From Halolamina pelagica (lineage in GTDB: Archaea > Halobacteriota > Halobacteria > Halobacteriales > Haloferacaceae), in assembly GCF_001307315.1 (NCBI RefSeq), contig NZ_LGUC01000002.1:62001-126000 (forward strand): 64,000 nucleotides of DNA. Direction: 5' to 3'. Positions within the stretch are counted from its first letter, which is position 1. Each line of letters starts with the position of its first letter. The position numbers and the translations under genes are program-made. Below, piece after piece: positions 7,787-16,010 of the stretch. The notes under the pieces were generated by a model. It was not told the DNA's origin. It ran no database searches and worked only from the letters and a program-made list of their open reading frames with translations.

Positions 7787-8220
7787 GGCGACGTCGACGA
7801 CCAACTTGAGCGAATCGGCGCCGAGGCCGGAGGGTCCGCCCGCTTCGCTGTTCAGGTACTCCGTAGCGCTGTCGACCTCGGGATCGAGCGCGGGCACACT
7901 GAGGTCCTCCGAGAGGACGTCGATGATTGCTTCGAGCACACCCACGACATCCGACAGCAGCAACTGGAAATTCTGAGCAAGGACCACTATTTCGTCTACC
8001 GAGTGATTCGCGAGCACGGGCCCCTCGTCCGCTATTGATTTTCGAGCGCTACCAGGAACTCCCGAGCAACCCGATCACACGCCAGATGTCGGCCGGTACC
8101 GTGAGAAGTTGGACGTGTACGGCCTGTCGAGGAAGCTGACGACGGATGGGTCGTCGTTAACGGGACGCTCGTGGCGCCACTACGCGACCATCGGACTGCC
8201 TGTCATTCCAGCGGCTTGAT
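7787..8220 (+). pseudogene. Orc1/Cdc6 C-terminal remnant
   Basis: Reading from GAC at 7790 gives the AAA+ lid of an Orc1/Cdc6 initiator: DVDDQLERIGAEAGGSARFA, AVDLGIERGHTEVLREDVDD, then HDIRQQQLEILSKDHYFVYR, ending at a TGA at 8036. In other frames further on it reads IFERYQELPSNPITRQM-like sequence, then GRYREKLDVYGL and DDGWVVVNGTLVAPLRD, which is the winged-helix DNA-binding domain. The N-terminal ATPase half is missing and at least two frame breaks are present. Orc1/Cdc6 marks replication origins, so this is the ruin of a plasmid or secondary-origin initiator. Confidence 0.75.
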
Positions 8221-8403
8221 CATTTCCATGGCCGTCGCAGGCATAGTAATTCGGCTGCCCCTAATGACGGCTTCTCACTCGTAACGGATTCGATCGAACG
8301 TCTTTGGAACTCGAAAAAAAAACTTCTAGGTATTTCTGGATATAGTCTCCTGTCTTGGATTCTGTTCCAGTATTACATTTCTACTATAATATTCAAAAAT
8401 ATA

Positions 8404-9586
8404 TCAGTAAGTGGAATCTCTATGTCCTGCACCAAACCAAATCGACTTTTCTCGATGTGCAAAGAATGCTGGACTAGCGTATCCTGTCGGTGTTACAACA
8501 CCTTCTTTATTGTCCTTGTAACAGGCCGTTGAGTTTCCATCTCCCTCCCCCGCTGAGTGGAACCCCAGAATTGATACGCTCCCATTGGAGGCTTGACTGT
8601 CTGCGAACACCGGCCCGCCTGAGTCCCCAATGAAACTTGGCATCGTATTATATTCGATTGCTTCACGATGATTAATATCCCCACCTGTGAGGGATTGGTT
8701 AACGTTGGCTATCTTTCCTTCTTGGTAACCTGTCGAGCGCCCTTGGCGATAGATATCACCGTTGTTAGCTGCGATTAGGTCGATTCCGTCCTCTGTATAG
8801 TGTCCATGGATGAGTTTGCTAGACTTCCCAGATCGCTGTATAAGGGGCTCATCGACCATGGATTCCTTATCGAGCCAGATAGCGACTGCTGCCCAATCCT
8901 GAGATTCGTTTTGATATTGAACAAATCCCATCTCATCATCCCCTTGAGTCATGTTTTCATATTTATCACCCCCATCGTTTTGTCCAAATGTATGTGAAGC
9001 GGTTAGGAAGAAGATTGTATCATCATTCTCTCTGTACCCGTAAGAGCCAATTGTTCCGTAACCACCACTATCCGTCGTCATTGCCTGTCCGGATCGCTTC
9101 ATACTGTAATCCTTCGTTAGGTACGGACAGGAGTCATACGCCTGCAATTTAGTTTTCTTACCTGAGCCTTCTCGGGTTTTTTACTGGAATTCCATTATAA
9201 GAAGACGGCAGTGATGATGGTCCCACAGTATCAGGAGCAGCATCAGACTTAGCCGGCGGCTCAATTTTGAAGTCCAGTACTGGCTTTTTGAAACCAAGGA
9301 GCTGATCTCCGGTGAACGATCTCCCGATGCTCATAATACCGTTGGTTCCTCCAAAATCGTCCCTTGCATTGAGCATCTCTTTCCGAGTACGAAGATTATA
9401 CTCCCACCAGCGAGTTGGAACGTCCTGCTTGTATTTTTCACCATTACCTCCAATCTCAGAAGTGACGGAGGTTTTTGAAACAGATCTCCCTGTAACTACG
9501 CCTGTAGTTGAGAAGAGAAGCCCAGTTAGCCCACTTTTAATTGCGGCTCTTCGACTTATATTCTGTCTATTAGGTTTCTCAACCAT
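8404..9586 (-). CDS. Tat-exported trypsin-like serine protease, one frameshift
   Basis: About 390 residues. The N terminus (MVEKPNRQNISRRAAIKSG, then GLLFSTTGVVTG) is a twin-arginine signal. The protease domain shows the S1 triad: His in FFLTASHTF, Asp in QDWAAVAIW and Ser in FIGDSGGPVF. The two frames meet at a run of six T on the + strand (9177-9182): YNGIPVK in one joins KTREGSGKKTK in the other with one extra A in the mRNA sense. The gene is much more AT-rich than its surroundings and uses AT-ending codons, a sign of transfer. It is divergent from the PQQ lipoprotein gene at 9676. The substrate is unknown. Confidence 0.8.
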
Positions 9587-9643
9587 ACATCTTCCCTATT
9601 GAGAAAATAAATAAACTTATTGGTATAGTTTTACCTAAAAGAT

Positions 9644-9652
9644 TTATATATT
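9644..9652 (+). promoter_or_regulatory. TATA-like promoter element of PQQ lipoprotein gene
   Basis: The stretch tttatatat lies about 24-32 nt before the ATG at 9676, the expected place for a TATA box of a nearly leaderless haloarchaeal transcript. The divergent protease gene starts at 9586, so both promoters share this 89-nt gap. Confidence 0.5.
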
Positions 9653-9675
9653 TGTACCTTGTTAGATATAAACGA

Positions 9676-10995
9676 ATGAACCGGTTTATAGAGCGTAGAG
9701 ATTTGCTGAGAGGCACAGGAACTGCCTTTGGTGGAATGATATCAGGTTGTCTTTCAGCACCAAAACAGAAAACTACGCCTTATGATTATCAACCACCTCC
9801 AGATGGGACATGGCCGCAGATAGGTTATGACGCACGTAATAGTCGGCATGTGAAAACACGAGGGCCTCTGACTGGGGCGGAGGTTAAGTGGAGATCGGGA
9901 GAAGCCTCCATCTACCCACCGGTTATTTCTGATGATCTGTATGTTGCAGAAGCATGGACAGAGGGTGCCGTTTTCGCTGTTGGAAAGGCCCAAGGAATGA
10001 GGAAATGGACCAATGAGTCTTTACCATCAATTCGGTGGGCGCCAGCGTTACATAATGACCAATTGTTAATAATCTCTCGAAACAGTAGCAATATTTTCCA
10101 GCTCCATTCTATAAATGTGGAAGGTGGTCATCTTGAGTGGTCTAGACGGGATGGGATATCAGCCTCAACCAATTACCATCCTCCTGCAGGACCAACTGTC
10201 AAAGGAGATACTGTATATATCGCGTCGGAAAGCGGAGTGATTGCTCACGATGCGGTTACAGGCGAACCTCAATGGGAGCACATTCTGCGTCGTGCTTCCC
10301 CTGAAGCGTTAGAATCGGGGCAACTACCAAATTGGGCCCAACCAGCAGTAAATGATACGATTGCGATAACCTTCGATAGAAATGATGAAAGTGGGAAATT
10401 TAGAGAGGTATATGCCATTGATCGCGGAACTGGTGATTTGACTTGGGTAGCAGAATTGAATCTGGAAGAAAATTGGCGGTTGAAAGGATATCCTGTAATA
10501 GGATCTGGGCGTGTTTTCGTGTCCGCTGAAAGATCGGATGTTGAACTTCAGAGTAGCGAGTCTAGTTGGACCGGCTCGGAACGCCTTTTCGCAATAGATA
10601 TTAAAAGCGGAAATACCGTTTGGACCGAAAAACTGAGTGGCAAGACCATTTCCCCACCTGCTTACGCTGAAGGGTCGTTGTATATTGGGGAGTGGTATCC
10701 TGAACAAGGTACTAGTGAACTTTATCCACTTGACATATATAATAGAGATAAAAAGTGGAGATACAAGACAGAGTCGGGCGCTATTAGTTCAGTTACTGTT
10801 TGTGATGAGGCTGTATATTTTGGTCTGAGTAACAAAACTGCCGCAGTGAATAAAGAGAACGGCGAGCTCTTATGGAGTTTAAATGTCGGCGAACAGGTAG
10901 GACCCATTATTGTTTTAGGAAATACTGCTTATATCCAAACAAATCCGGGCCATAATAACAAAAGCCGGTTGATATCAATCAAAGAACCAGAATGA
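9676..10995 (+). CDS. PQQ-like beta-propeller lipoprotein (AT-rich)
   Basis: 439 residues from the ATG at 9676 (MNRFIERRDLLRGTG); the upstream Met at 9652 falls in the promoter. ERRDLLRG with a following SGC is a Tat lipobox. Repeated blades follow with GDTVYIAS...VIAHDAVTGEPQWE, REVYAIDRGTGDLTW, RLFAIDIKSGNTVWTEKL and AVNKENGELLWSL, the AxDxxTGxxxW pattern of PQQ/BamB-like propellers. It would be anchored outside the cell. No quinoprotein catalytic residues can be confirmed, so a structural or binding role is as likely as enzymatic. Base composition is foreign compared with the GC-rich relative at 21173. Confidence 0.85.
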   Translation: MNRFIERRDLLRGTGTAFGGMISGCLSAPKQKTTPYDYQPPPDGTWPQIGYDARNSRHVKTRGPLTGAEVKWRSGEASIYPPVISDDLYVAEAWTEGAVFAVGKAQGMRKWTNESLPSIRWAPALHNDQLLIISRNSSNIFQLHSINVEGGHLEWSRRDGISASTNYHPPAGPTVKGDTVYIASESGVIAHDAVTGEPQWEHILRRASPEALESGQLPNWAQPAVNDTIAITFDRNDESGKFREVYAIDRGTGDLTWVAELNLEENWRLKGYPVIGSGRVFVSAERSDVELQSSESSWTGSERLFAIDIKSGNTVWTEKLSGKTISPPAYAEGSLYIGEWYPEQGTSELYPLDIYNRDKKWRYKTESGAISSVTVCDEAVYFGLSNKTAAVNKENGELLWSLNVGEQVGPIIVLGNTAYIQTNPGHNNKSRLISIKEPE

Positions 10996-11287
10996 ACGCC
11001 TGTATACTTTAGGGCGTAACATTGTCCTAGACAATTTAACCATACAAAGTCTAAGGAGTCATTCCAAATTCGAAAGAATAGGACTTCTCATTACAGAAAC
11101 AGAGCACAATCTGTGCACGGTCTCGTCAAAGATCCTTCTGACCCTGTTTACTGACTGCATGCTATATGAAATTCGATAGGATATGTGGCTCTGTCTACTT
11201 CTAGATATGTTTGTTAAATATCTTATCGGAAATAACTATCTCATGAACCATACCATGGCATCATAAATTGGATGTTACCTAGCTGGA
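10996..11287. other. AT-rich gene-free stretch
   Basis: 292 nt between the PQQ gene and repeat B copy 2. No convincing frame on either strand and no strong inverted repeat was found. Composition matches the AT-rich islet, and it ends sharply at repeat B. Confidence 0.5.
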
Positions 11288-11622
11288 GGTGAGCAGCCAC
11301 GCCGCGCAACCCCTCGCGCTTACCCGCTGGCGCCGAGGGCACATGCACTTTAGCCCGGAACGGGCGCGGGCGGTGCGGAGAGCGCCCGCACGCCCGGAAT
11401 GGTCGGTCGCGAGCGACGCGGAGGGCGGCAGCGGCGAACGGGGCGGGCCGATACGCACACACCTGTCCAGCCGGCCACATCGCTCGGTGAGTCATCTACA
11501 GTCCTGGCGGACTCAGAAAGGGCGAGGCCGCCTCGGCCGTCCCCGACCCCGCAAGCACCGCAGCCCCGAGGCGCGCAGCGGTGGTCGCGGGACGTCGAGC
11601 GGCCGAGGGCTTTCGAGGGTCC
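11288..11622 (+). repeat. Dispersed repeat B, copy 2
   Basis: Direct repeat of 7171-7495, starting GGTGAGCAGCCACGCCGCGC and ending near GGGCTTTCGAGG. The GC content jumps at its left border. See repeat B copy 1. Confidence 0.75.
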
Positions 11623-11650
11623 TCTCCACCCGAATCAGACTAGCAATCAG

Positions 11651-12160
11651 TCAGCTGTCACCGGCAATCAGGTCCTCGATGAACCGGAAGCCGTTCACGA
11701 ACGTCACCGAGTCACCATACCCCTCACTCGCGAGTACGGTTTCGGCCCCCTCGCCGGCCGCGATATCGGTCGTGTAGATGTACACCTCGGTCGCCGTTCC
11801 CGCGCTGAGGTTTTGGGCAGCTAGGGCGGCGAGGGCAGCGTCTGCCCGTTCAACTTCGTCTGCGGGCCGGTCATCTGCGTTCGCGATATACCGCTGGACG
11901 CCGTCCATCACCCGCGAGACAACCGGCTCGGAAAACTCGAGCGGCGCCGCAACCGTCGCCCATCCCTCGTCGATCGCGGCGTCGACGGGTGGCGCCTCGA
12001 CGTCGGACTCGTCGACGGTCAGCTCCTCGTACACCCGTTCGGGCAGGACGAAGGTGATGTCGTTCCGGCGAGCGAATCGGCGAACAGCCTGGTAGCGGCT
12101 GTTCGAGGGCTGTCCCATCGCGACGAACAGGCCAGTGTCGGCGATGTGGAGCCGGCTCAC
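11651..12160 (-). CDS. PIN-like toxin of an HTH/PIN pair
   Basis: 169 residues from a GTG at 12160 that overlaps the TGA of the upstream regulator (GTGA). PIN-type acids are visible: Asp8 in LHIADTGLFVAMG, Glu in PERVYEELTVDESD, Asp in VERADAALAALAAQNL, and Asp in YTTDIAAGEGAE. The spacing fits the PIN nuclease fold, so an RNase toxin is likely. Coupling to the preceding winged-helix gene supports a toxin-antitoxin unit; cleavage target unknown. Confidence 0.7.
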   Translation of the reverse strand: MSRLHIADTGLFVAMGQPSNSRYQAVRRFARRNDITFVLPERVYEELTVDESDVEAPPVDAAIDEGWATVAAPLEFSEPVVSRVMDGVQRYIANADDRPADEVERADAALAALAAQNLSAGTATEVYIYTTDIAAGEGAETVLASEGYGDSVTFVNGFRFIEDLIAGDS

Positions 12161-12756
12161 GCGTCGTCAGCCGCGTCGCCGTCGTCGATATCCAACTCGT
12201 CGAGTCCTGCCCCAGCTTCCTCGATGTCGTAGTGCTCGTGGACGACGGGCCGGAGCGCCTGGAGGATCATCTCTGCAGCCAGCGGCGAGATGTCGAGGTC
12301 CTCCGCCATCAGCCGGTGGGTCACTTCCCCACGCTCCCGAGCAATCGCGTAGGTGAGCGCCGTCGCGAGGCCGGCGACGCCGTGGCGGTCGATGTAGGTG
12401 TCGATGTCGGCGTCCGTCTCGCGGCGGCCGACGGCGTCGATCAGCGCCGGCGTGATCGTGTACTCGCGGTCGCCAGCAGCCGTGGTCACGGTCAGGTCGA
12501 TCTCCCGGGCGGCGTACCGGCGTGGCTGTTCGTCGTCGGTGACGTCGACGACGCCGGCGTCGACGAGCCGGTTGACGTAGCTGTAGGCCGTCCCTTGGGC
12601 GAGATCGAGGTCGTCCATCACGTCCTGGACGGTCGCCTCGCCCTCCCGAGCGAGGTAGGCGTACAACTGGGCCAGCTGTGGCTCCTCGAGGAGGTCCGCG
12701 ACCGAGAGGAAGTCCTGGACGATGTCGCCGTCGGCGCGATTTGAAGTGCGTGACAC
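12157..12756 (-). CDS. Winged-helix regulator/antitoxin paired with PIN gene (DUF7437-like)
   Basis: 199 residues if the GTG at 12756 (VSRTSNRADGDIVQDFL) is used; the longer frame to 12870 would cross the likely promoter. Residues 15-90 are a winged helix (QLAQLYAYLAREGEATVQDV, LDLAQGTAYSYVNRLVDAG). The rest (DAVGRRETDADIDTYIDRHG, RERGEVTHRLMAEDLDISPL) is helical and acidic. An inverted repeat TTTAC-N9-GTAAA lies 20-38 nt before the start, a natural place for autorepression. The family name is recalled from similar haloarchaeal pairs and is less certain than the fold. Confidence 0.7.
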   Translation of the reverse strand: MSRTSNRADGDIVQDFLSVADLLEEPQLAQLYAYLAREGEATVQDVMDDLDLAQGTAYSYVNRLVDAGVVDVTDDEQPRRYAAREIDLTVTTAAGDREYTITPALIDAVGRRETDADIDTYIDRHGVAGLATALTYAIARERGEVTHRLMAEDLDISPLAAEMILQALRPVVHEHYDIEEAGAGLDELDIDDGDAADDA

Positions 12757-12775
12757 GATTCGTTCTTGATTACAG

Positions 12776-12794
12776 TTTACAGCGAAACAGTAAA
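12776..12794. promoter_or_regulatory. Inverted repeat before HTH/PIN operon
   Basis: TTTAC (12776-12780) and GTAAA (12790-12794) with 9 nt between, inside an AT-rich run 20-38 nt before the GTG start. Consistent with an operator overlapping the TATA region; unproven. Confidence 0.4.
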
Positions 12795-12805
12795 GAGTGT
12801 TTGGG

Positions 12806-13190
12806 TCACTCAGCCGGCGTCGCGACGAGATGCTCCTCGAGATCGCGTGTCCAGTACGTCGCGAGACCACCCGGACTACAGCAGGCGCACAGCTGTATCG
12901 GGCCTTCGAGGTGCCCCAGTTCGACCCGGAACCGGGTGAGCCGGGCGGGACCGGAGGTCCCGCTGGAAGCCGGCGCGGTGGGCCGGCGACGCCGCGAGCG
13001 TGTCGACGACCAGCCCACAGCCGTCACAGGCGACGTGATTGCGCTCGTCGGGATCCGGCTCCGTCTGAATCGCGCAGTCGACGCAGATCGGGTGAGTGAC
13101 CCGTTCGTCTTGGCCCCAGGTGTGGACCTCGCCAGTCTCGGTGCCGGGCGCCGCGTCGCAGAACGCACAGCCGACGAGGGTCTGCTGCAT
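12806..13190 (-). CDS. Small zinc-finger protein (DUF7558-like), one frameshift
   Basis: Starts at the ATG at 13190 that overlaps the TGA of the upstream gene. Cysteine pairs CAFC, CVDC, and CDGC, then a later CACC, suggest two zinc sites. The first frame (to about 12970) ends in CDGCGLVVDTLAA; the second frame supplies LTRFRVELGHLEGPIQLCA, then a TYWTRDLEEHLVATPAE ending. The exact join lies between 12930 and 12985, in a GC-rich stretch that may also hold extra bases. Function unknown; such short zinc-ribbon proteins are frequent on haloarchaeal plasmids. Confidence 0.6.
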
Positions 13191-13480
13191 CACTCACCCT
13201 CCGCGTCGGCGTCGCGGTCGGCCGTCCAGCCATAGTGGAAGACGGCCAGCTGTGTCGTCGAGTCGAACGTGGTGCCGCTCGGCTCGTGAACCAGAACGTG
13301 GTCTTCAGGAACCGGAGTGACGACGTCCGCGTCGACGAGGTCGTTGACCAGGCGCTGGGCCGTCGCGTCGTCGATGTCTGCCGTTTCAACCTGGGCGGCG
13401 TCACAGTCCTGAGCGAGCTGTTCCTTCTCGAACCGTTCGTAGTCGGCAGTCGTGTCGTCGTGCGGATCGGGACCAGGCAT
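13190..13480 (-). CDS. Conserved haloarchaeal protein of unknown function
   Basis: 96 acidic residues (MPGPDPHDDTTADYERFEKE). It has a helix-turn segment DIDDATAQRLVNDLVDADVV and a strand-rich end VLVHEPSGTTFDSTTQLAVF. Overlaps the start of the zinc-finger gene by one base (TGATG), so the two are probably translated together. I do not recognise the family. Confidence 0.6.
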   Translation of the reverse strand: MPGPDPHDDTTADYERFEKEQLAQDCDAAQVETADIDDATAQRLVNDLVDADVVTPVPEDHVLVHEPSGTTFDSTTQLAVFHYGWTADRDADAEGE

Positions 13481-13553
13481 GGTGCGTCACGCAGCGCACA
13501 CTGTCGCGCGCTGCACGCCTCCCGGCGCCGACAAACAGTCAGGGCCGACGGTA

Positions 13554-14099
13554 TCAGTCCGGTCGCGGATCTCGATAGCCGATGACGGCGACGTCGTCGA
13601 TGAACAGGACGCCCTTCATGAAGTCGAGCTTGGTCAGACTGTGCTGGTACAGGTTATGCCGACCCAGGTAGTTTACTGGCACCACCAGACAGCCGAACTC
13701 GATCTTCGGCCGGCCGTCCTTCTGGGTGCGGTACCCCTTCTGGAACTTGAGGAGGTCGTCGCTGACGTTCTTCCGCTCGCTCTTCTCGACCTCGATGGCG
13801 ATGCGGGCGTCGGCGTCGTAGAGGTCGACGCTGTAGTTAAACCCCTGATGCGACCAGAGCTTGCAGTTCGGGTTGTAGCCGCCGGCGGCGTCCCCTTCGT
13901 ACTCGTACTGCGAGAGCTTGTCGGCGATCGCGGCATCGAAGCCGCCGACCTCCGTGTGTTTCGTCGAGCCGTCGAAGACGCTTGCTGGGACGGCCTCGAC
14001 GGCCGACCGAATCGACGCCAGCGCATCGTCCGGAAACGCCTCGGACGAGGTTTGGGTGCGGCGCTCGCTCAGTTTGGTGACCTCCTCGACGACGACCAT
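13554..14099 (-). CDS. PD-(D/E)XK-like nuclease candidate
   Basis: 181 residues from the ATG at 14099 (MVVVEEVTKLSERR). A central core reads FNYSVDLYDADARIAIEVEK, then NVSDDLLKFQKGY and IEFGCLVVPVNYLG. Asp followed 10-12 residues later by ExExK, with a helix-strand after it, is the PD-(D/E)XK arrangement seen in restriction enzymes of the BglII/BstYI sort. An N-terminal AVEAVPASVFDG...AIADKLSQYEYEG part precedes it. No methyltransferase lies nearby, so a classical type II system is not supported. It could be a solitary defence or repair nuclease. Palindrome copy 3 is 131 nt upstream. Confidence 0.6.
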   Translation of the reverse strand: MVVVEEVTKLSERRTQTSSEAFPDDALASIRSAVEAVPASVFDGSTKHTEVGGFDAAIADKLSQYEYEGDAAGGYNPNCKLWSHQGFNYSVDLYDADARIAIEVEKSERKNVSDDLLKFQKGYRTQKDGRPKIEFGCLVVPVNYLGRHNLYQHSLTKLDFMKGVLFIDDVAVIGYRDPRPD

Positions 14100-14229
14100 A
14101 CTCACTCTCGACGAACAGTGCGCCGATAAAACCCGTCGCGACGGCCGTTCGTGCGGGCCGGCCGCCAGGATACACTCACTCGAGGGACAGGGCGGTGGGT
14201 GGGGCGAGGGAGTGGATCCAGCCCCAGCG

Positions 14230-14271
14230 TTAACCAACACTGTGTCGGTATCGGCCGGAGATGTTGGTTAA
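14230..14271. repeat. Interrupted palindrome copy 3
   Basis: TTAACCAAC at 14230-14238 and GTTGGTTAA at 14263-14271 with a 24-nt spacer. It lies 9 nt past the stop of the minus-strand gene at 14281-14721 and before the nuclease candidate. Confidence 0.8.
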
Positions 14272-14280
14272 GTCTAGCCG

Positions 14281-14721
14281 CTACGGTGTCTGGAGCTCTC
14301 GAACTGGCTTCACGACGAAAGTGTCTGGCTCGCTGGCTGCTCTCTCACCTGACCGTTCTGCCGGCGTCGAGGGCGACCGTGTGAGCTGGGTGATGAGTTC
14401 GTCGCGAACAGTTCGTCGAGGGACGGTGGTCTCGTGCCAGCCCAGCCGGTCGTCGAAGTGCCGCTTCTGGAACTGCTCGCCGACGTCGTCGGCGGCGACG
14501 TACTGCGTCCGCGTCGACCGCCCGACCTGCCGTGAGACGAAGACCGCGCCCACGGCCTCGTGCGTGAGCTCGACGAGAGTACACTCCACGAGGGCGACGA
14601 CCGACGCGTGATCCCGGTCGGTCGGAACCGTCATCTCGAGGTCCGCCCACGGCGCCTCACCGTCGGTGGTAGTTCCTGCCTGATGCGCTGCTCGTGTTTC
14701 GCTGCGTCGTTCCGAAGCCAT
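14281..14721 (-). CDS. Hypothetical haloarchaeal protein
   Basis: 146 residues (MASERRSETRAAHQAGTTT). Recognisable order: a strand-helix core VVALVECTLVELTHEAVGAV, VGRSTRTQYVAADDVGEQF, then RTVRDELITQLTRSPS. No catalytic motif is seen. Its leader carries the same CGCCCCGC plus C-rich/G-rich hairpin element as TFB, which supports it as an expressed gene. Function unknown. Confidence 0.55.
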   Translation of the reverse strand: MASERRSETRAAHQAGTTTDGEAPWADLEMTVPTDRDHASVVALVECTLVELTHEAVGAVFVSRQVGRSTRTQYVAADDVGEQFQKRHFDDRLGWHETTVPRRTVRDELITQLTRSPSTPAERSGERAASEPDTFVVKPVRELQTP

Positions 14722-14742
14722 CGTCTATCGGGGGCACGTGAT

Positions 14743-14767
14743 GCGCCCCGCCACCCCCTCGCGGGGG
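14743..14767 (-). promoter_or_regulatory. Leader hairpin motif, second example
   Basis: GCGCCCCGCC, then CCCCC (14754-14758)-TCGC-GGGGG (14763-14767), 22-46 nt before the start at 14721. It matches the element at 5812-5834 before TFB, including the preceding GCGCCCCGC. A shared leader element is inferred. Confidence 0.45.
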
Positions 14768-14882
14768 CAACAGACACCACCGAAACGTACCCGGTCAACC
14801 TATGAGATAATTCTGATACTTCTGTAGTTCCGCTACCCCTGTGATGGCCCCTCGGCCTGAGAGAGCCGGCGGCCTTCGCACA

Positions 14883-14925
14883 TTGCATATCGCCTCTTTC
14901 TTTGGACGAAAACCGCGATATGCAA
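14883..14925. repeat. Interrupted palindrome TTGCATATCGC-N21-GCGATATGCAA
   Basis: Perfect 11-bp arms at 14883-14893 and 14915-14925 with a 21-nt spacer. Its geometry resembles the TTAACCAAC family but the arms differ. It lies in a gene-poor stretch next to the primase-associated remnant. It could bind a dimeric replication or recombination protein. Confidence 0.6.
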
Positions 14926-15261
14926 GACACTATAACGCCCTCAAATCAAAGGAGAACCTCTTCGGGCCGATTTGAAGGCGTAGAAAGTACCTCGACGAGT
15001 TCCGGGATAACCCTGTGGTTACAAAAATTGCTCGACGGCGGGGTAACAAAGGTGATATCGCCGATATCCGACTTCTTTGGGGTTACTGCTTCACCTATTC
15101 TGACCCCCTCGAGGTTGTCCGTCTCGACACTTCGAACTGTGGATTACCCCGATTTTCTCGATTCTGGCCGTTTTAGACGCTGAAAATTGCTCGACGAGGA
15201 TTCAGAAGGGAGTGTCCTTGGTCTGCAAACAATTCTCGACAATATGAGGGAAGACTATGAT
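14926..15261. other. Gene-poor stretch with weak frames
   Basis: A + strand frame starting at 14920 (MQDTITPSNQRRTSSGRF) runs to 15183, but its composition and lack of recognisable motif do not support a gene; its ATG lies inside the palindrome arm. The word AAAATTGCTCGACG appears twice (about 15026 and 15184). Nothing else was seen. Confidence 0.4.
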
Positions 15262-16010
15262 TTAGAATTGCTCAGCGGGACCGGCGGACTCCTCCTCAAC
15301 CTGCTCGTACATCTCATCCGGGAACGGGAGGCTGCCCCAGATCGAGTAGGGACACTGGTCCTGACCGATACAGTAGCGCTGTAGATCGTCGTTGTCGCAG
15401 TTCATCGGCAACGGCGTGTCGCCGTCGATCGTGTTCGAGAACTCGTAGCGGACTTGGTACTCAGTTTCCTGCTCGTCGTACCACGGCCACCTGAAGAAGA
15501 CGTCCTTGAGGTCCGCGACGATCTCGTCGAGGCTGCTGTCTTGGTACTGCGGGAGCCACATCACCATCCGCGCGAAGTTGTAGAGATCCTTTCGAACCGG
15601 CTTCTTCTCGTGTAGTCGCTCTTCCATATTCGCCATACAGGGGAGTTCAAAGAGGTCCTCCATCTCTCGCACTTCGATCTGCTCGGCACCGGTTCCGGCT
15701 CGCCCGATTCGGTACGTATTGACGCGCCCGTCGCGGTCGATCGTGACTGCCGAGTGGGACTCGTGGTCGGCCAGGTGCTTCGCGAGACTGCTCGGACTCG
15801 AGATTCAGTCCGTTACAGAGGCTTCCGAGTAATTCCCGGCGTCGTACGAGGTGATCGCTCGATGGGCTCACGAAGTTCATTTGGGTCGACATCGCGAACG
15901 TCCATCTCCTCTCGGAGGGCACGCCGATAGAGGGCAGAGGCGTTGATGTGGTCATTCCACATCAGGTATAGGTCGTCGATTTCCTCGATTGTGACTGACC
16001 TCGTAATCAT
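15262..16010 (-). pseudogene. Primase-associated protein remnant, frame-broken
   Basis: Three frames together give a continuous 245-residue sequence: MITRSVTIEEIDDLYLMWND and REEMDVRDVDPNELREP; then SSDHLVRRRELLGSLCNGLN; then AVTIDRDGRVNTYRIGRAG, EDLFELPCMANMEERLHEKK, and CDNDDLQRYCIGQDQCPYSI near the end. Breaks fall near 15868 and 15795. Four cysteines (LCNG, LPCM, MNCD, YCIGQDQC) may hold an Fe-S or zinc site, as in primase large-subunit C-terminal domains. From memory this matches the C-terminal half of proteins annotated primase-associated in haloarchaeal plasmids and proviruses. There is no N-terminal half to the right, so it is a remnant even if some breaks are sequencing errors. Confidence 0.6.

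Noticed and set aside
14920..15183. Possible small gene starting in the palindrome arm
   Set aside because: No recognisable motif, composition unlike neighbours, and the start codon lies in an inverted repeat.
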